Shown one piece after another: positions 24,343 to 32,820 of a DNA stretch of 64,000 nucleotides. The notes below the pieces were generated by a model. The model saw nothing but the letters and a program-made list of their open reading frames with translations, was not told the DNA's origin and searched no databases. Each line of letters opens with the position of its first letter. Position 1 is the first letter of the stretch. Location: NCBI RefSeq assembly GCF_045635475.1, contig NZ_JBJGXI010000016.1:27656-91655 (forward strand). The letters run 5' to 3'. Origin of the DNA: JBJGXI01 sp045635475. Its GTDB lineage: Bacteria; Bacillota; Bacilli; Bacillales; Amphibacillaceae. A program made the translations under genes and the position numbers.

Positions 24343-25035
24343 TTATTTCTTCTGTCCATAATAAGCATTCGCACCATGCTTACGTAAATAATGTTTATCC
24401 AATAATACTTGATCCATTGGCGGTACATCTGGATTTATCTGGTACGAGTGATATGCCATTTTTGCGACCTCTTCTAGGACTACAGCATTGTGTACAGCTT
24501 GTTTTGCATCTTTCCCCCAGTTAAATGGGGCATGACTGTGTACTAACACACCAGGTATTTCAAGTGGATTAATATCGTTAAATGTTTCCACAATCACATT
24601 CCCTGTTTCTAGTTCATAAGCACCTTGAATCTCTTGTTCTGTCATTCTACGCGTAACAGGAACCGTGCCATAATAATAGTCTGCTTGGGTTGTTCCTAAT
24701 GCAGGTATCGACTTTCCAGCCTGCGCCCATGACGTCGCCCACGGAGAATGTGTATGTACAATCCCTCCTATACCAGGAAAGTTCTTATAAAGCACTAAAT
24801 GCGTAGGTGTGTCAGAAGATGGCTTTAAATCGCCTTCCACAACATTTCCATCTAAATCGACTACGACCATATCATTCACTGTTAATTTTTCATAATCAAT
24901 TCCACTCGGTTTAATGACTACTAGTTTTGACTTTTCATCGTAACCGCTCACATTACCCCAGGTAAAAGTTACTAGCCCATGTTTAGGGAGCTCTAAGTTG
25001 GCTTCAAGTACTTGTTGTTTTAAATTTTCTAGCAT
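24343..25035 (-). CDS. araD: L-ribulose-5-phosphate 4-epimerase
   Basis: A 230-residue class II aldolase-family enzyme making D-xylulose 5-phosphate for the pentose phosphate pathway. Zn ligands are in VHTHSPWA and VHSHAPF; phosphate and substrate motifs are TWGNVSG and KPSG. A GTG at 25047 overlaps the ribosome binding site; ATG 25035 (MLENLKQQ), 8 nt after the AAGGTGAGG, is the better start and matches B. subtilis AraD. First gene of the unit; two putative AraR boxes precede it. Confidence 0.93.
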   Translation of the reverse strand: MLENLKQQVLEANLELPKHGLVTFTWGNVSGYDEKSKLVVIKPSGIDYEKLTVNDMVVVDLDGNVVEGDLKPSSDTPTHLVLYKNFPGIGGIVHTHSPWATSWAQAGKSIPALGTTQADYYYGTVPVTRRMTEQEIQGAYELETGNVIVETFNDINPLEIPGVLVHSHAPFNWGKDAKQAVHNAVVLEEVAKMAYHSYQINPDVPPMDQVLLDKHYLRKHGANAYYGQKK

Positions 25036-25064
25036 TTGCGTCCTCACCTTCCGTTATAAACACT

Positions 25065-25126
25065 TAACTTATACGTACATCTTATTCTGTTGATTTTATT
25101 TTATTATAATTCATACGTATAATCAA
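25065..25126 (-). promoter_or_regulatory. Two putative AraR operators before araD
   Basis: Box 1, ACTTATAC/GTACATCT (25067-25082). Box 2, ATTCATAC/GTATAATC (about 25109-25124). Centres are 42 bp apart, about four helical turns, as expected for cooperative binding. Both match the known AraR half-site (TAC/GTA core) only partly. Confidence 0.55.
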
Positions 25127-25241
25127 CTAATTTATTTTACTTATTGTGCGAAAGTGTTGGACACTTTAGATTAAGTCCCACATCTCAATATCGATAGATC
25201 ACCCAAACTTGTATTTTTACAAGAGGTTCTGAACTTCAGGG

Positions 25242-25614
25242 TTGAAGTAAAATGCAACGTATCGTAATAATAAAGGTGCGTGCTTTGACACCGTTCCGTC
25301 AGAATACTTCGCTTTCCGCGGGGAGCGACGAGCCTCCTCGAACTGCGTTCTGCGGGGTCTCGTCATTGCTCTTTTTTCCCGCAGGAGTCGAAGTATTCTG
25401 CCTCCACTGCATAGGTTTTCTCAATGGTAGGTAGTGCGTTCAAAGTAGAAGATCCTAAGTCAGCGGAGGAAATCCACTTCGACTCCTGCGGGACTAGTGG
25501 CCTAAGTGAGACCCCGCAGGAGCGAAGCGACGAGGAGGCTCACTAGCCCCCCGCGGAAAGCGAAGTGGATTTCCGGAGCGGTGCAAGCACTCTTCAAGTT
25601 ACGTCGCATTCAAG
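25242..25614. repeat. Repeat A, copy 2
   Basis: A 373-bp GC-rich element with ends TTGAAGTAAAATGC...CGTCGCATTCAAG. It contains two divergent inverted halves: GCTTTCCGCGGGGAGCGACG...CCCGCAGGAGTCGAAG and CTTCGACTCCTGCGGG...CCCGCGGAAAGCGAAG. The only ORFs inside are short and not gene-like. The rest of the 25048-25702 gap holds the AraR boxes and the yuxL terminator. Confidence 0.7.
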
Positions 25615-25657
25615 TTTTTTTGTGCAATAACAACCCTCTGTAAGATAGCAACCAAAA

Positions 25658-25690
25658 AGCAGACAGCCAATTATTAACCAGCTGTCTGCT
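25658..25690 (-). terminator. yuxL terminator
   Basis: AGCAGACAGC (25658-25667) and GCTGTCTGCT (25681-25690), perfect 10-bp stem followed on the minus strand by TTTTTGG. Confidence 0.85.
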
Positions 25691-25702
25691 CTCCGCTATT
25701 AC

Positions 25703-27700
25703 TTATATATACTTCTTAAACCATCCAACAATTCGTTGCAATCGATCAATTCGTAATAACGGATCACCACTACGGCTTAATTCATGGTTCGCACCTGGAA
25801 AGCGAACAAATTCTACATCTTTACGTAAGTGTTTTAACGTTATAAATAACTGTTCCGCTTGCTCAATCGGACAACGAAAATCGTTTTCCCCATGCAGAAT
25901 TAGTAACGGTGTATCTACGTTTTTGGCATACTTTAATGGCGAATGATCCCACAATTTTTCCGGATTATCTAACAAATCATGACCAATTTCCCATTTAGTA
26001 AAGTAAAAACCAATATCACTTACACCATAGAAGCTAAGCCAATTTGAAATTGAACGCTGCGTAACTGCTGCTTTAAAGCGATTATTATGGCTAACAATCC
26101 AGTTCGTCATAAAACCACCATAACTTCCACCAGTAACCGCTAACTTTGATTGATCAATCCAATCATTTTTTTCTAAAACAGCATCTAAACTAGACATAAT
26201 ATCTGTATAATCTTTGCCGCCATAGTCCGACCTACATCCATTTACAAACGCTTGACCATATCCGTGACTACCTCGTGGATTTGTAAAAAGTACCGCATAG
26301 CCTTGGGCAGCCAGAAGCTGTAGTTCATGGAAAAAAGTAAGACCGTACATGGCGTGTGGACCTCCATGTATTTCCAAGACGAGCGGGTATTTCTCACCTT
26401 CTTCAAATTGAGCAGGCTTCATTAACCAACCGTGAATATCTAGCCCATCTGCCGCTTTTGCTTTGACAGATTGTGGTGTTGCTAAAACTACTTCTTCTAA
26501 CAGTCTCGCATTTACACTTGTTAACCGTTTTGCCTCTGATTTGCTTAACAAATAAAAATCTCCTGGGTTTAATGGGTCACTAATTCCAACAATGATTGCT
26601 TCTGACGCTTTGTCATATGCAAATGCATAAACATGATTGTCTTGATCATAGATACTCTGTTTCTTGCCATCCATATCGATCTCAAACAATCCCGTTTTTC
26701 CATACTCACTTGCGGCAACATAAATACTACTACCATCACTCGCCCATTCGGGACCATAAATTGAGCTAGATGCGGTGTCTCCAATCATACTATCACCAAG
26801 TTGAACATCCCACTGTTCTACCAAGTTCTTCTTCTCTTTTGAATGCAAATCAATCGTCCACAATTTACTTAAGGTTGCGCCTGCATATTCAAATTGATGT
26901 CCCAAACAAGCTATTTTCTCACTTGATGGCGAAAACTGTATTCCATAATAAAACCCGTTTGAATCCGTTAATTTATTGATCGTTTTTGATCTCGTTTCAA
27001 ATGTATAAATATCCTGTGTTTGCGTTTGATCAGCTTGTGGTCCGATATTGGCAGTAAAACCAATATAGTGGCTATCTGGGGACCAACCACCGGGACTATG
27101 GTCTGCCGCCTCTGTTGTTAACTGTTGAAAACTATTATTCTCTATGTCATAAAGGACGAGCTGTTTCCACGTATCATCAAGAAATCCTGCAGCATCGGAT
27201 TTATATTTCAGTCGATTTACAACAAATCCTTGTTTGCTTTTCTTTTCTTCCTCAGCTTGAATCTGCTCTGCAGTAGGCTCTTGCTGTGCATTCACATCAT
27301 CACTAGCTTGTAATCTTGCCGAAAAAAGAAGATAGTTTCCATCTGGTGACCAAAACAGTTCACTTGCACCATGTTTAAAATGTGTAAGCTGATACGCTTC
27401 TCCACCTGTTAGTGGAAGCACCCATATTTGATTACGTCCACTGCGATTAGACAAGAACGCAAGCTTACTACCATCAGGCGAAAATCGCGGCTGGCTATTC
27501 ATAGCTGTTCCATTCGTTAACTTTATCGTCTTTTCATCTGCTATATCTTGCATGAACAGATGTGATTGATATGCATGTTTTTCCGTTACTGTTCGTGAGG
27601 TATATACAAATTTGCTACCGTCTGGTGAAAATTGTGGATCATTAACCACATTTAGATGCAGTAAATCTTCCGCTGTTATGCTTCTTTTTTGCTTAGCCAA
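25703..27700 (-). CDS. yuxL: S9-family peptidase (YuxL-like acylaminoacyl-peptidase)
   Basis: A 665-residue cytoplasmic serine peptidase. The N-terminal 400 residues form a beta-propeller with repeated 'FSPDGSKxxF/Y' blades (about 24, 73, 119). The C-terminal alpha/beta-hydrolase domain has the nucleophile in GGSYGG (about residue 522), the Asp near LLILHGENDFRCP, and the His in GANHELSRSG. No signal peptide. The start is TTG with TAGGAGGAG upstream. It cleaves small peptides or acyl-amino acids. The cupin gene just upstream is only 12 nt away, so the two form an operon. Confidence 0.9.
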   Translation of the reverse strand: MAKQKRSITAEDLLHLNVVNDPQFSPDGSKFVYTSRTVTEKHAYQSHLFMQDIADEKTIKLTNGTAMNSQPRFSPDGSKLAFLSNRSGRNQIWVLPLTGGEAYQLTHFKHGASELFWSPDGNYLLFSARLQASDDVNAQQEPTAEQIQAEEEKKSKQGFVVNRLKYKSDAAGFLDDTWKQLVLYDIENNSFQQLTTEAADHSPGGWSPDSHYIGFTANIGPQADQTQTQDIYTFETRSKTINKLTDSNGFYYGIQFSPSSEKIACLGHQFEYAGATLSKLWTIDLHSKEKKNLVEQWDVQLGDSMIGDTASSSIYGPEWASDGSSIYVAASEYGKTGLFEIDMDGKKQSIYDQDNHVYAFAYDKASEAIIVGISDPLNPGDFYLLSKSEAKRLTSVNARLLEEVVLATPQSVKAKAADGLDIHGWLMKPAQFEEGEKYPLVLEIHGGPHAMYGLTFFHELQLLAAQGYAVLFTNPRGSHGYGQAFVNGCRSDYGGKDYTDIMSSLDAVLEKNDWIDQSKLAVTGGSYGGFMTNWIVSHNNRFKAAVTQRSISNWLSFYGVSDIGFYFTKWEIGHDLLDNPEKLWDHSPLKYAKNVDTPLLILHGENDFRCPIEQAEQLFITLKHLRKDVEFVRFPGANHELSRSGDPLLRIDRLQRIVGWFKKYI

Positions 27701-27712
27701 ATGATACTCCTC

Positions 27713-28210
27713 CTATCTCGTCATCTTTTTGATAATAGCTTCGTGTTCCGGATACATGGAGAGTAAATCGTTCTGTTCAAACAATTCAAAATCAACAAAA
27801 TCAAATCCCGGAGATACCATACATCCTACGAGCGCAAAAGCATCCTCTTCCAAAGATGCACCAAAGATGGTACCACGAGGTACTAACAGCTGTGGCATCT
27901 CCCCTTTTTCAATATCTTTTCCTAACTTTCCAAATGAATATGTTCCATCTGGATGAATCATATGTATATGTAACGTACCACCGTCATGGAAATACCATAA
28001 CTCGTCTGATTGGAGCCTGTGAAAATGTGATACTTCTCCTGCTTCTAATAAAAAATATATGCTCGTCCATAATTGTCGTTCCACGCCTGGTCGACCCACT
28101 ACTTCTCCTAATTCTAAGCTTGCCGAGGCTCTGAATGATTCAGAAAAATATCCACCTTCTGGATGTGATTGCATCTGTAATTGCTCAATGTAATTAGTTG
28201 CTGTTGACAT
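27713..28210 (-). CDS. Cupin-fold DUF985 protein
   Basis: A 165-residue single-domain cupin of the DUF985 (cupin_5) family. Visible: LQMQSHPEGGYFSESFR, TSIYFLL, SHFHRLQSDELWYFHDG and VPRGTIFGA, typical for this group. The function of the family is not established (sugar binding or isomerase activity has been suggested). It is 12 nt upstream of yuxL on the same strand. Confidence 0.85.
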   Translation of the reverse strand: MSTATNYIEQLQMQSHPEGGYFSESFRASASLELGEVVGRPGVERQLWTSIYFLLEAGEVSHFHRLQSDELWYFHDGGTLHIHMIHPDGTYSFGKLGKDIEKGEMPQLLVPRGTIFGASLEEDAFALVGCMVSPGFDFVDFELFEQNDLLSMYPEHEAIIKKMTR

Positions 28211-28263
28211 GAAATTCCCCCTAGAATCCTTTTCCTTATTCTACTACTTTTTTCTTGCAAACA

Positions 28264-28295
28264 AAAACTCAATCCTTCTGCAAGAATTGAGTTTT
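28264..28295 (-). terminator. Terminator after the DUF2680-like gene
   Basis: AAAACTCAAT (28264-28273) and ATTGAGTTTT (28286-28295), 8 nt past the stop at 28303. Confidence 0.75.
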
Positions 28296-28302
28296 ATGTG
28301 TG

Positions 28303-28644
28303 TTATTCATCTTTCTTTGGATGTTTTTTATGCTTGTCCCACTTAGGAATAAAGCTATCATTTTCTAACTTTTTAAAATACATGTCTAAATGTTCCTTCA
28401 TATTCTTCGCATCTTTTTCAGTTAGAATACCAAGTTCTAAGTACTTGTCGATAATCCCTTTACGTTGCTTCATCATATCTTCATAAAGAGATTTCAACTC
28501 GGTTAGCTGCTCATCTGTTAATTTAACATCCTTATACTCTGGTGGTTCTGGATGAGCTTCTTCCGCTTGTAATGGTGACGCTCCTACACTGAATACCGTC
28601 AAAAACAAAGCAAAAGCCAAGATCTTCATGCATACACTTTTCAT
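28303..28644 (-). CDS. Small secreted DUF2680 (YckD-like) protein
   Basis: About 113 residues. An ATG at 28653 overlaps the AAAGGGG site; ATG 28644 (MKSVCMKILAFALFL) is the better start. A signal peptide is followed by a cleavage site near PLQAEE. The mature part is short, helical and highly charged (LTDEQLTELKSLYEDMMKQRKGI) and ends in a Lys/His-rich tail. The pattern fits the YckD/DUF2680 family of exported bacillar proteins, with unknown function. Monocistronic, with terminator. Confidence 0.75.
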   Translation of the reverse strand: MKSVCMKILAFALFLTVFSVGASPLQAEEAHPEPPEYKDVKLTDEQLTELKSLYEDMMKQRKGIIDKYLELGILTEKDAKNMKEHLDMYFKKLENDSFIPKWDKHKKHPKKDE

Positions 28645-28737
28645 GTGATACATCCCCTTTCAAATTTACCAACTTACTTTTTGCTAAATAGAAGGGGATT
28701 ATTCACTTTCCAAAAAAATTTCCGCTAATCATTCACT

Positions 28738-29733
28738 TCACAGTCTAATAACAGTTCGGCCGAGTGCATTACCATCTAGAATTCTTCTTAATTCTTGTGG
28801 TAATTTTTCTAGCGTTGTCGTCCCGGCCATCAAGTGCTGTAACCCAACCGGCTTTAAATCATCAGCCATTCGCTCCCATAGCGCTTTCCGTAACGACATT
28901 GGACAATAGACAGAATCAACACCTAGCAAGCTCACGCCGCGCAATATAAATGGAAATACAGCTGTTGGCACCTGGGTTCCTCCGGTTAGTCCACTTGCAG
29001 CAACTCCTCCACCATACTTGAGTTTACTAACAATGGCGGCTAGTGTTTGACCTCCAACCGGATCGACTGCCCCAGCCCACAGTTGCTTGTCCAACGGTTT
29101 AATTTTATCCGCTAGAACATCTTCTCTCCCAATTACCTCAGATGCACCTATTTTCTTTAAAAACTCATGTGCACTATGCTTACCTGTGCTTGCTACAACC
29201 TCATAACCTAACTTGGCCAGCATAGCGACTGCCATACTACCGACTCCTCCTGTTGCTCCAGTCACGAGCACCTTTCCATCTTGAGGTGATAGCCCGTTGT
29301 TTTCTAAACGATGAACCGACAGTGCTGCAGTGAACCCGGCTGTTCCATAGATCATCGCTTCTTGCAAACTAAGCCCCTCTGGTAAAGGAACAATCCAGTC
29401 GGCAGGAATACGTGCATATTCGCTGAATCCACCATAATGCGATACACCAATTTCATAGCTCGTCGCAATAACCGAATCGCCTTCCTTAAATCTCGTATCA
29501 TTCGACTCCACAACTATTCCCGCTAAATCTATCCCCGGTACAAATGGATAGTGCTTTACAATTGTACTATTAGGAACAGTCGCCAAAGCATCTTTATAGT
29601 TAATGCTTGAGTATTGTACCTTAATCAAAACTTCAGTATCTGGTAAATCATCAACAGATAACATCGTCACGTTTGCAGAAAATGCCTCATCAATCTGATT
29701 CACTTGGAATGCTCTAAATGTAGAATTCATCAT
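28738..29733 (-). CDS. yhfP: Zinc-free quinone oxidoreductase (YhdH/YhfP family)
   Basis: A 331-residue MDR-superfamily NADPH-dependent reductase. N-terminal GroES-like domain (about 1-125: SSINYKDALA, FVPGIDLAG), then a Rossmann domain with the nucleotide-binding VTGATGGVGSMAV (about 155) and the C-terminal GRTVIRL. No zinc-binding Cys set is present. Relatives reduce acrylyl-CoA or quinones. AAAGGAG lies 10 nt before the ATG. Single gene. Confidence 0.88.
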   Translation of the reverse strand: MMNSTFRAFQVNQIDEAFSANVTMLSVDDLPDTEVLIKVQYSSINYKDALATVPNSTIVKHYPFVPGIDLAGIVVESNDTRFKEGDSVIATSYEIGVSHYGGFSEYARIPADWIVPLPEGLSLQEAMIYGTAGFTAALSVHRLENNGLSPQDGKVLVTGATGGVGSMAVAMLAKLGYEVVASTGKHSAHEFLKKIGASEVIGREDVLADKIKPLDKQLWAGAVDPVGGQTLAAIVSKLKYGGGVAASGLTGGTQVPTAVFPFILRGVSLLGVDSVYCPMSLRKALWERMADDLKPVGLQHLMAGTTTLEKLPQELRRILDGNALGRTVIRL

Positions 29734-29781
29734 TTATTATGTACTCCTTTATAGAATATAGATACGAAACGCATGGTGCGT

Positions 29782-30564
29782 TTACGTATCTAAATCAAAT
29801 TTCACATCTTCATTTTCATAAATCGTCTTAAAATCATCATTTTTCTTTAAGTTCGTATACAAGTCTTCTGGAGAATACCATAGATAATCATTTTCCAACT
29901 TATAATCTGCCCCTTTATAATAACTTAACCATACGAGCTTTGAACAATAAATGTACTTCCATGGATCTTCAAGAGATTGGGATTCCATAAAGGAAAACTC
30001 AGGCTCTGCTTTACCTTCCTCTAAATTCTTTTGATACTTAGCATAATATTTTTCTGCATATTCCACTGCTTTTTTACCAAGGTCTGCAGACTTCGGACGA
30101 AACTGTGCATGTGTCGGGTGCTTATCTAGAAATTGTTGAATCGAATCCTTTTGTATTGCCGGATGTCCACCAGGAGATTCTATTAAGTGGGAATCATCAA
30201 CAACAATCGCCGAATGACCAACATATCCTGTCAGCTTTTTATTCAAATTATCACTAGCAACTAAAATATCGCCAGCCTTAAAATTACGATTCGGCTCACG
30301 ATCCCCATTATTTGTTGGCATAATTACAAATTGCTCTGCTATTGTATAAGGGATCCCATGAACAACGTGTGCCGCCACAATTAACATGTGTTGTGATTGA
30401 TGACTAGCCTTGTGATGAACATAAAATGTATTACCCGCATGAAAACTAGCTACAAGTTGGTTGTCAATATATATCCAGTAATCACATAAGGATAAAGGTA
30501 ATGAAGTTTTATCCTCTATGGTAAGTACGTTTTTATTTTGTACTACATTAAAATGCCTTTCCAC
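29782..30564 (-). CDS. Permuted papain-like amidase/protease (NlpC/P60-like superfamily)
   Basis: About 260 residues. An N-terminal domain (about 1-85) of unknown type precedes a C-terminal domain. In the latter the catalytic His (YVGHSAIVV, about residue 117) and a polar residue (Glu129, HLIESPGG) come before the Cys (YCSKLVW, about 207). This order is circularly permuted, as in the YiiX/YaeF and LRAT groups. GDILVASD before the His is also typical of the group. No signal peptide is evident, so cytosolic cleavage of an amide or thioester substrate is possible. GTG 30564 fits the GGCGGTG site better than GTG 30573. Confidence 0.7.
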   Translation of the reverse strand: MERHFNVVQNKNVLTIEDKTSLPLSLCDYWIYIDNQLVASFHAGNTFYVHHKASHQSQHMLIVAAHVVHGIPYTIAEQFVIMPTNNGDREPNRNFKAGDILVASDNLNKKLTGYVGHSAIVVDDSHLIESPGGHPAIQKDSIQQFLDKHPTHAQFRPKSADLGKKAVEYAEKYYAKYQKNLEEGKAEPEFSFMESQSLEDPWKYIYCSKLVWLSYYKGADYKLENDYLWYSPEDLYTNLKKNDDFKTIYENEDVKFDLDT

Positions 30565-30776
30565 ATTTATCACCGCCCACGAATACTATATTCATGGACA
30601 ACGATAATTGTGAATTTAATATTTATTTGTTCATTTATGAGCAATAGCTAATTTACTCTCTACTATGTGAATAAGGAGAGTAATTATAGTTATCCGTTTG
30701 AATCTATATTGTCGTAACAAATACTCAATTGGAGTATCAATGATCGTAACTACTAAAGACGGAAGTCAATCACAGA

Positions 30777-31757
30777 TTAACGAAACGCCAGCTTCGCGAT
30801 TATTTGGCCAATAGTACTAACAGGCACTGTATCCATATTACTTAAGAACACAATTGTCAGCTCCTCTTCTGGAAACCGCATCATATAATTCACGTACCCA
30901 CTAATATCACCATAGTGATTCCAGCAGGTATGACCATGTATTGGTGACACTGCCCATCCGCAGGCATAGCCAACCTGGTAAGGTTCTAGCATTGTTTTCA
31001 AAGAAGCTTCACTTAGTAATTCATTTGTCATTAATGCTTGGTCCCATTTATACAAATCTTCCACTGTTGTGTACAAGCCATATGCGCCTAACGGAAAAGA
31101 TAAATCTGCATATGCTGCGTGTTTAGGCTTCTTATCAAACGTGTAGCCAGAAGCTAACCCTTCTACAATATTTACACCGTCATCACACCCAGTATCATGC
31201 ATTTGTAAAGGGTTGAATATATGATCTTTCATGTAGCTTGCATAGGTTTCACCGCTTACTTGTTCCAATATTTTCGTAAGGATCAAATAATTAGTATTAG
31301 AATAACCAAACTTTGTCCCCGGCGCGAATTGTAATGGCAGATCTTTAACAGAAGCAATTACTTCATTTATGCTAGCAGGTAAGCGCATTGTCTTTTCCCA
31401 GAAGTTTTCTAATCGTACAAAATCAACTATACCTGTGCTATTGGTTAAACAGTGATAGATGCTAATCGTGTCGCCAGAAGGAAACGCAGGAAGATACTTA
31501 CTAATCGGTTCTTCTATATGTAACTTGCCCTGCTGTTGTAGTTGAAAAATAGCGGCAGCAGTAAAACTTTTCGTAATCGAACCAATCCGAAATTTTGTTT
31601 TTGGTGTGTTCGGTATATGGTGCTCGTAATTGGCCATACCAAAACTTTCATTAATGATGATTTCTCCTTTATAGGATACAAGGATAGATCCATGCAAATC
31701 GTGGTCTCGGTTACAGTCTTGCAAATATTCATCCAGTTTTCGTTTAAATTTGTCCAT
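30777..31757 (-). CDS. Serine hydrolase, class C beta-lactamase/PBP4-like
   Basis: About 326 residues. GGGTGG lies just before ATG 31757, so an in-frame ATG at 31790 is not used. Active-site motifs of the AmpC/esterase family: Ser-Ile-Thr-Lys (GSITKSFTA, about residues 60-63), Tyr-Ser-Asn (FGYSNTNY) and HYGDISGY in place of the KTG box. No clear signal peptide, so it is probably an intracellular esterase or D-amino-acid peptidase rather than a secreted beta-lactamase. Single gene. Confidence 0.85.
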   Translation of the reverse strand: MDKFKRKLDEYLQDCNRDHDLHGSILVSYKGEIIINESFGMANYEHHIPNTPKTKFRIGSITKSFTAAAIFQLQQQGKLHIEEPISKYLPAFPSGDTISIYHCLTNSTGIVDFVRLENFWEKTMRLPASINEVIASVKDLPLQFAPGTKFGYSNTNYLILTKILEQVSGETYASYMKDHIFNPLQMHDTGCDDGVNIVEGLASGYTFDKKPKHAAYADLSFPLGAYGLYTTVEDLYKWDQALMTNELLSEASLKTMLEPYQVGYACGWAVSPIHGHTCWNHYGDISGYVNYMMRFPEEELTIVFLSNMDTVPVSTIGQIIAKLAFR

Positions 31758-31813
31758 ATATCCACCCACTCGATTTTGTAGCTCTAGCATAGCAGAAAAA
31801 TTTACTAATAGAA

Positions 31814-31840
31814 AACACAGAAGCGACCAGCTTCTGTGTT
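31814..31840 (-). terminator. purU terminator
   Basis: AACACAGAAG (31814-31823) and CTTCTGTGTT (31831-31840), perfect 10-bp stem just past the purU stop, followed on the minus strand by TTC. Confidence 0.8.
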
Positions 31841-31849
31841 GTTGTTACC

Positions 31850-32749
31850 TTAAAATACAATTGTCTTATTACCATGCACGATAATTCGATCTTCAATGTG
31901 CCACTTTACAGCTCGGGCAAGCACGCTTCGTTCGATTGCCTGACCCATTTTCTTTAGTCTTTCCACATTGTCTCGATGATTAACTCTGCCAATATCCTGT
32001 TCAATAATTGGTCCTTCATCCAAATCATTTGTCACATAATGCGACGTAGCACCGATTAATTTCACACCACGATTGTAGGCACGTTCGTAAGGTTTAGCTC
32101 CAACAAATGCTGGTAAGAAAGAATGATGGATATTAATAATTCGGTTTGGATGAGCAGCTACGAAGCTTGGCGTTAAGATTTGCATATAACGTGCTAATAC
32201 GATGAAATCGACTTCGTATTCTTCTAAAAGCTGTAACTGCTTTGCTTCTACTTCTGCACGAATATCTTTATTTGCTGGTATATAATAAAATGGAATTCCT
32301 AATGATTCAACAATATCCCGTGTTGTTTCATGATTACTAATAACCAAAGCGATGTCCGCCATGAGATCTCCACTTTGCCATTCCCATAATAACTCCAGTA
32401 AACAGTGCGGTTCTTGGGAGACAAATACGGCCATGTTTTTAACCGATTCTACATAAGTAAACTGCCATTCCATCTTAAATTTTTCTGCAATTGGCCTAAA
32501 ATCTTGTTCCAGTTGTGTTCGTTTATGATGTAAGTCTGGACATTCGAAATCAAGGCGTATAAAAAATTCTCCGCCTTCAGGGTCCGTGGTATATTGGTTA
32601 GATTCGGTAATATTGGCATGATGCTGAAACAAAAATTCAGATACAGCAGCAACGATCCCAGGCTGATCGTGACAATGGATAAGTAAACGTGCACGATTTT
32701 TGTTTTGTTCTTGGAATGAGTTAATTTTTTCTTTAATTGTTGATTTCAT
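31850..32749 (-). CDS. purU: Formyltetrahydrofolate deformylase
   Basis: A 299-residue enzyme releasing formate from 10-formyl-THF, which balances one-carbon pools. An N-terminal ACT domain (about 18-95: RLLIHCHDQPGIVAAVSEFL) is fused to a formyltransferase-like domain (about 105-299) with ISNHE, the catalytic INIHHSFLPAF with Asn/His, and a GATSHYVTNDLDEGPII loop. AGAGGGAG lies 6 nt before the ATG. It is 71 nt downstream of argD with no terminator between, so some read-through from the arg operon is possible. Confidence 0.93.
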   Translation of the reverse strand: MKSTIKEKINSFQEQNKNRARLLIHCHDQPGIVAAVSEFLFQHHANITESNQYTTDPEGGEFFIRLDFECPDLHHKRTQLEQDFRPIAEKFKMEWQFTYVESVKNMAVFVSQEPHCLLELLWEWQSGDLMADIALVISNHETTRDIVESLGIPFYYIPANKDIRAEVEAKQLQLLEEYEVDFIVLARYMQILTPSFVAAHPNRIINIHHSFLPAFVGAKPYERAYNRGVKLIGATSHYVTNDLDEGPIIEQDIGRVNHRDNVERLKKMGQAIERSVLARAVKWHIEDRIIVHGNKTIVF

Positions 32750-32820
32750 AAATACTCCCTCTAAACTTTGCTTCCCTTATACTATACGAAATTTCATACC
32801 ATGTATACTAAGAAAGCGTC

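Noticed and set aside
29782..31757. The serine hydrolase and papain-like genes as an antibiotic-resistance or defence island
   Set aside because: They are separate units, about 210 bp apart, with ordinary composition and no mobile element or resistance gene beside them.
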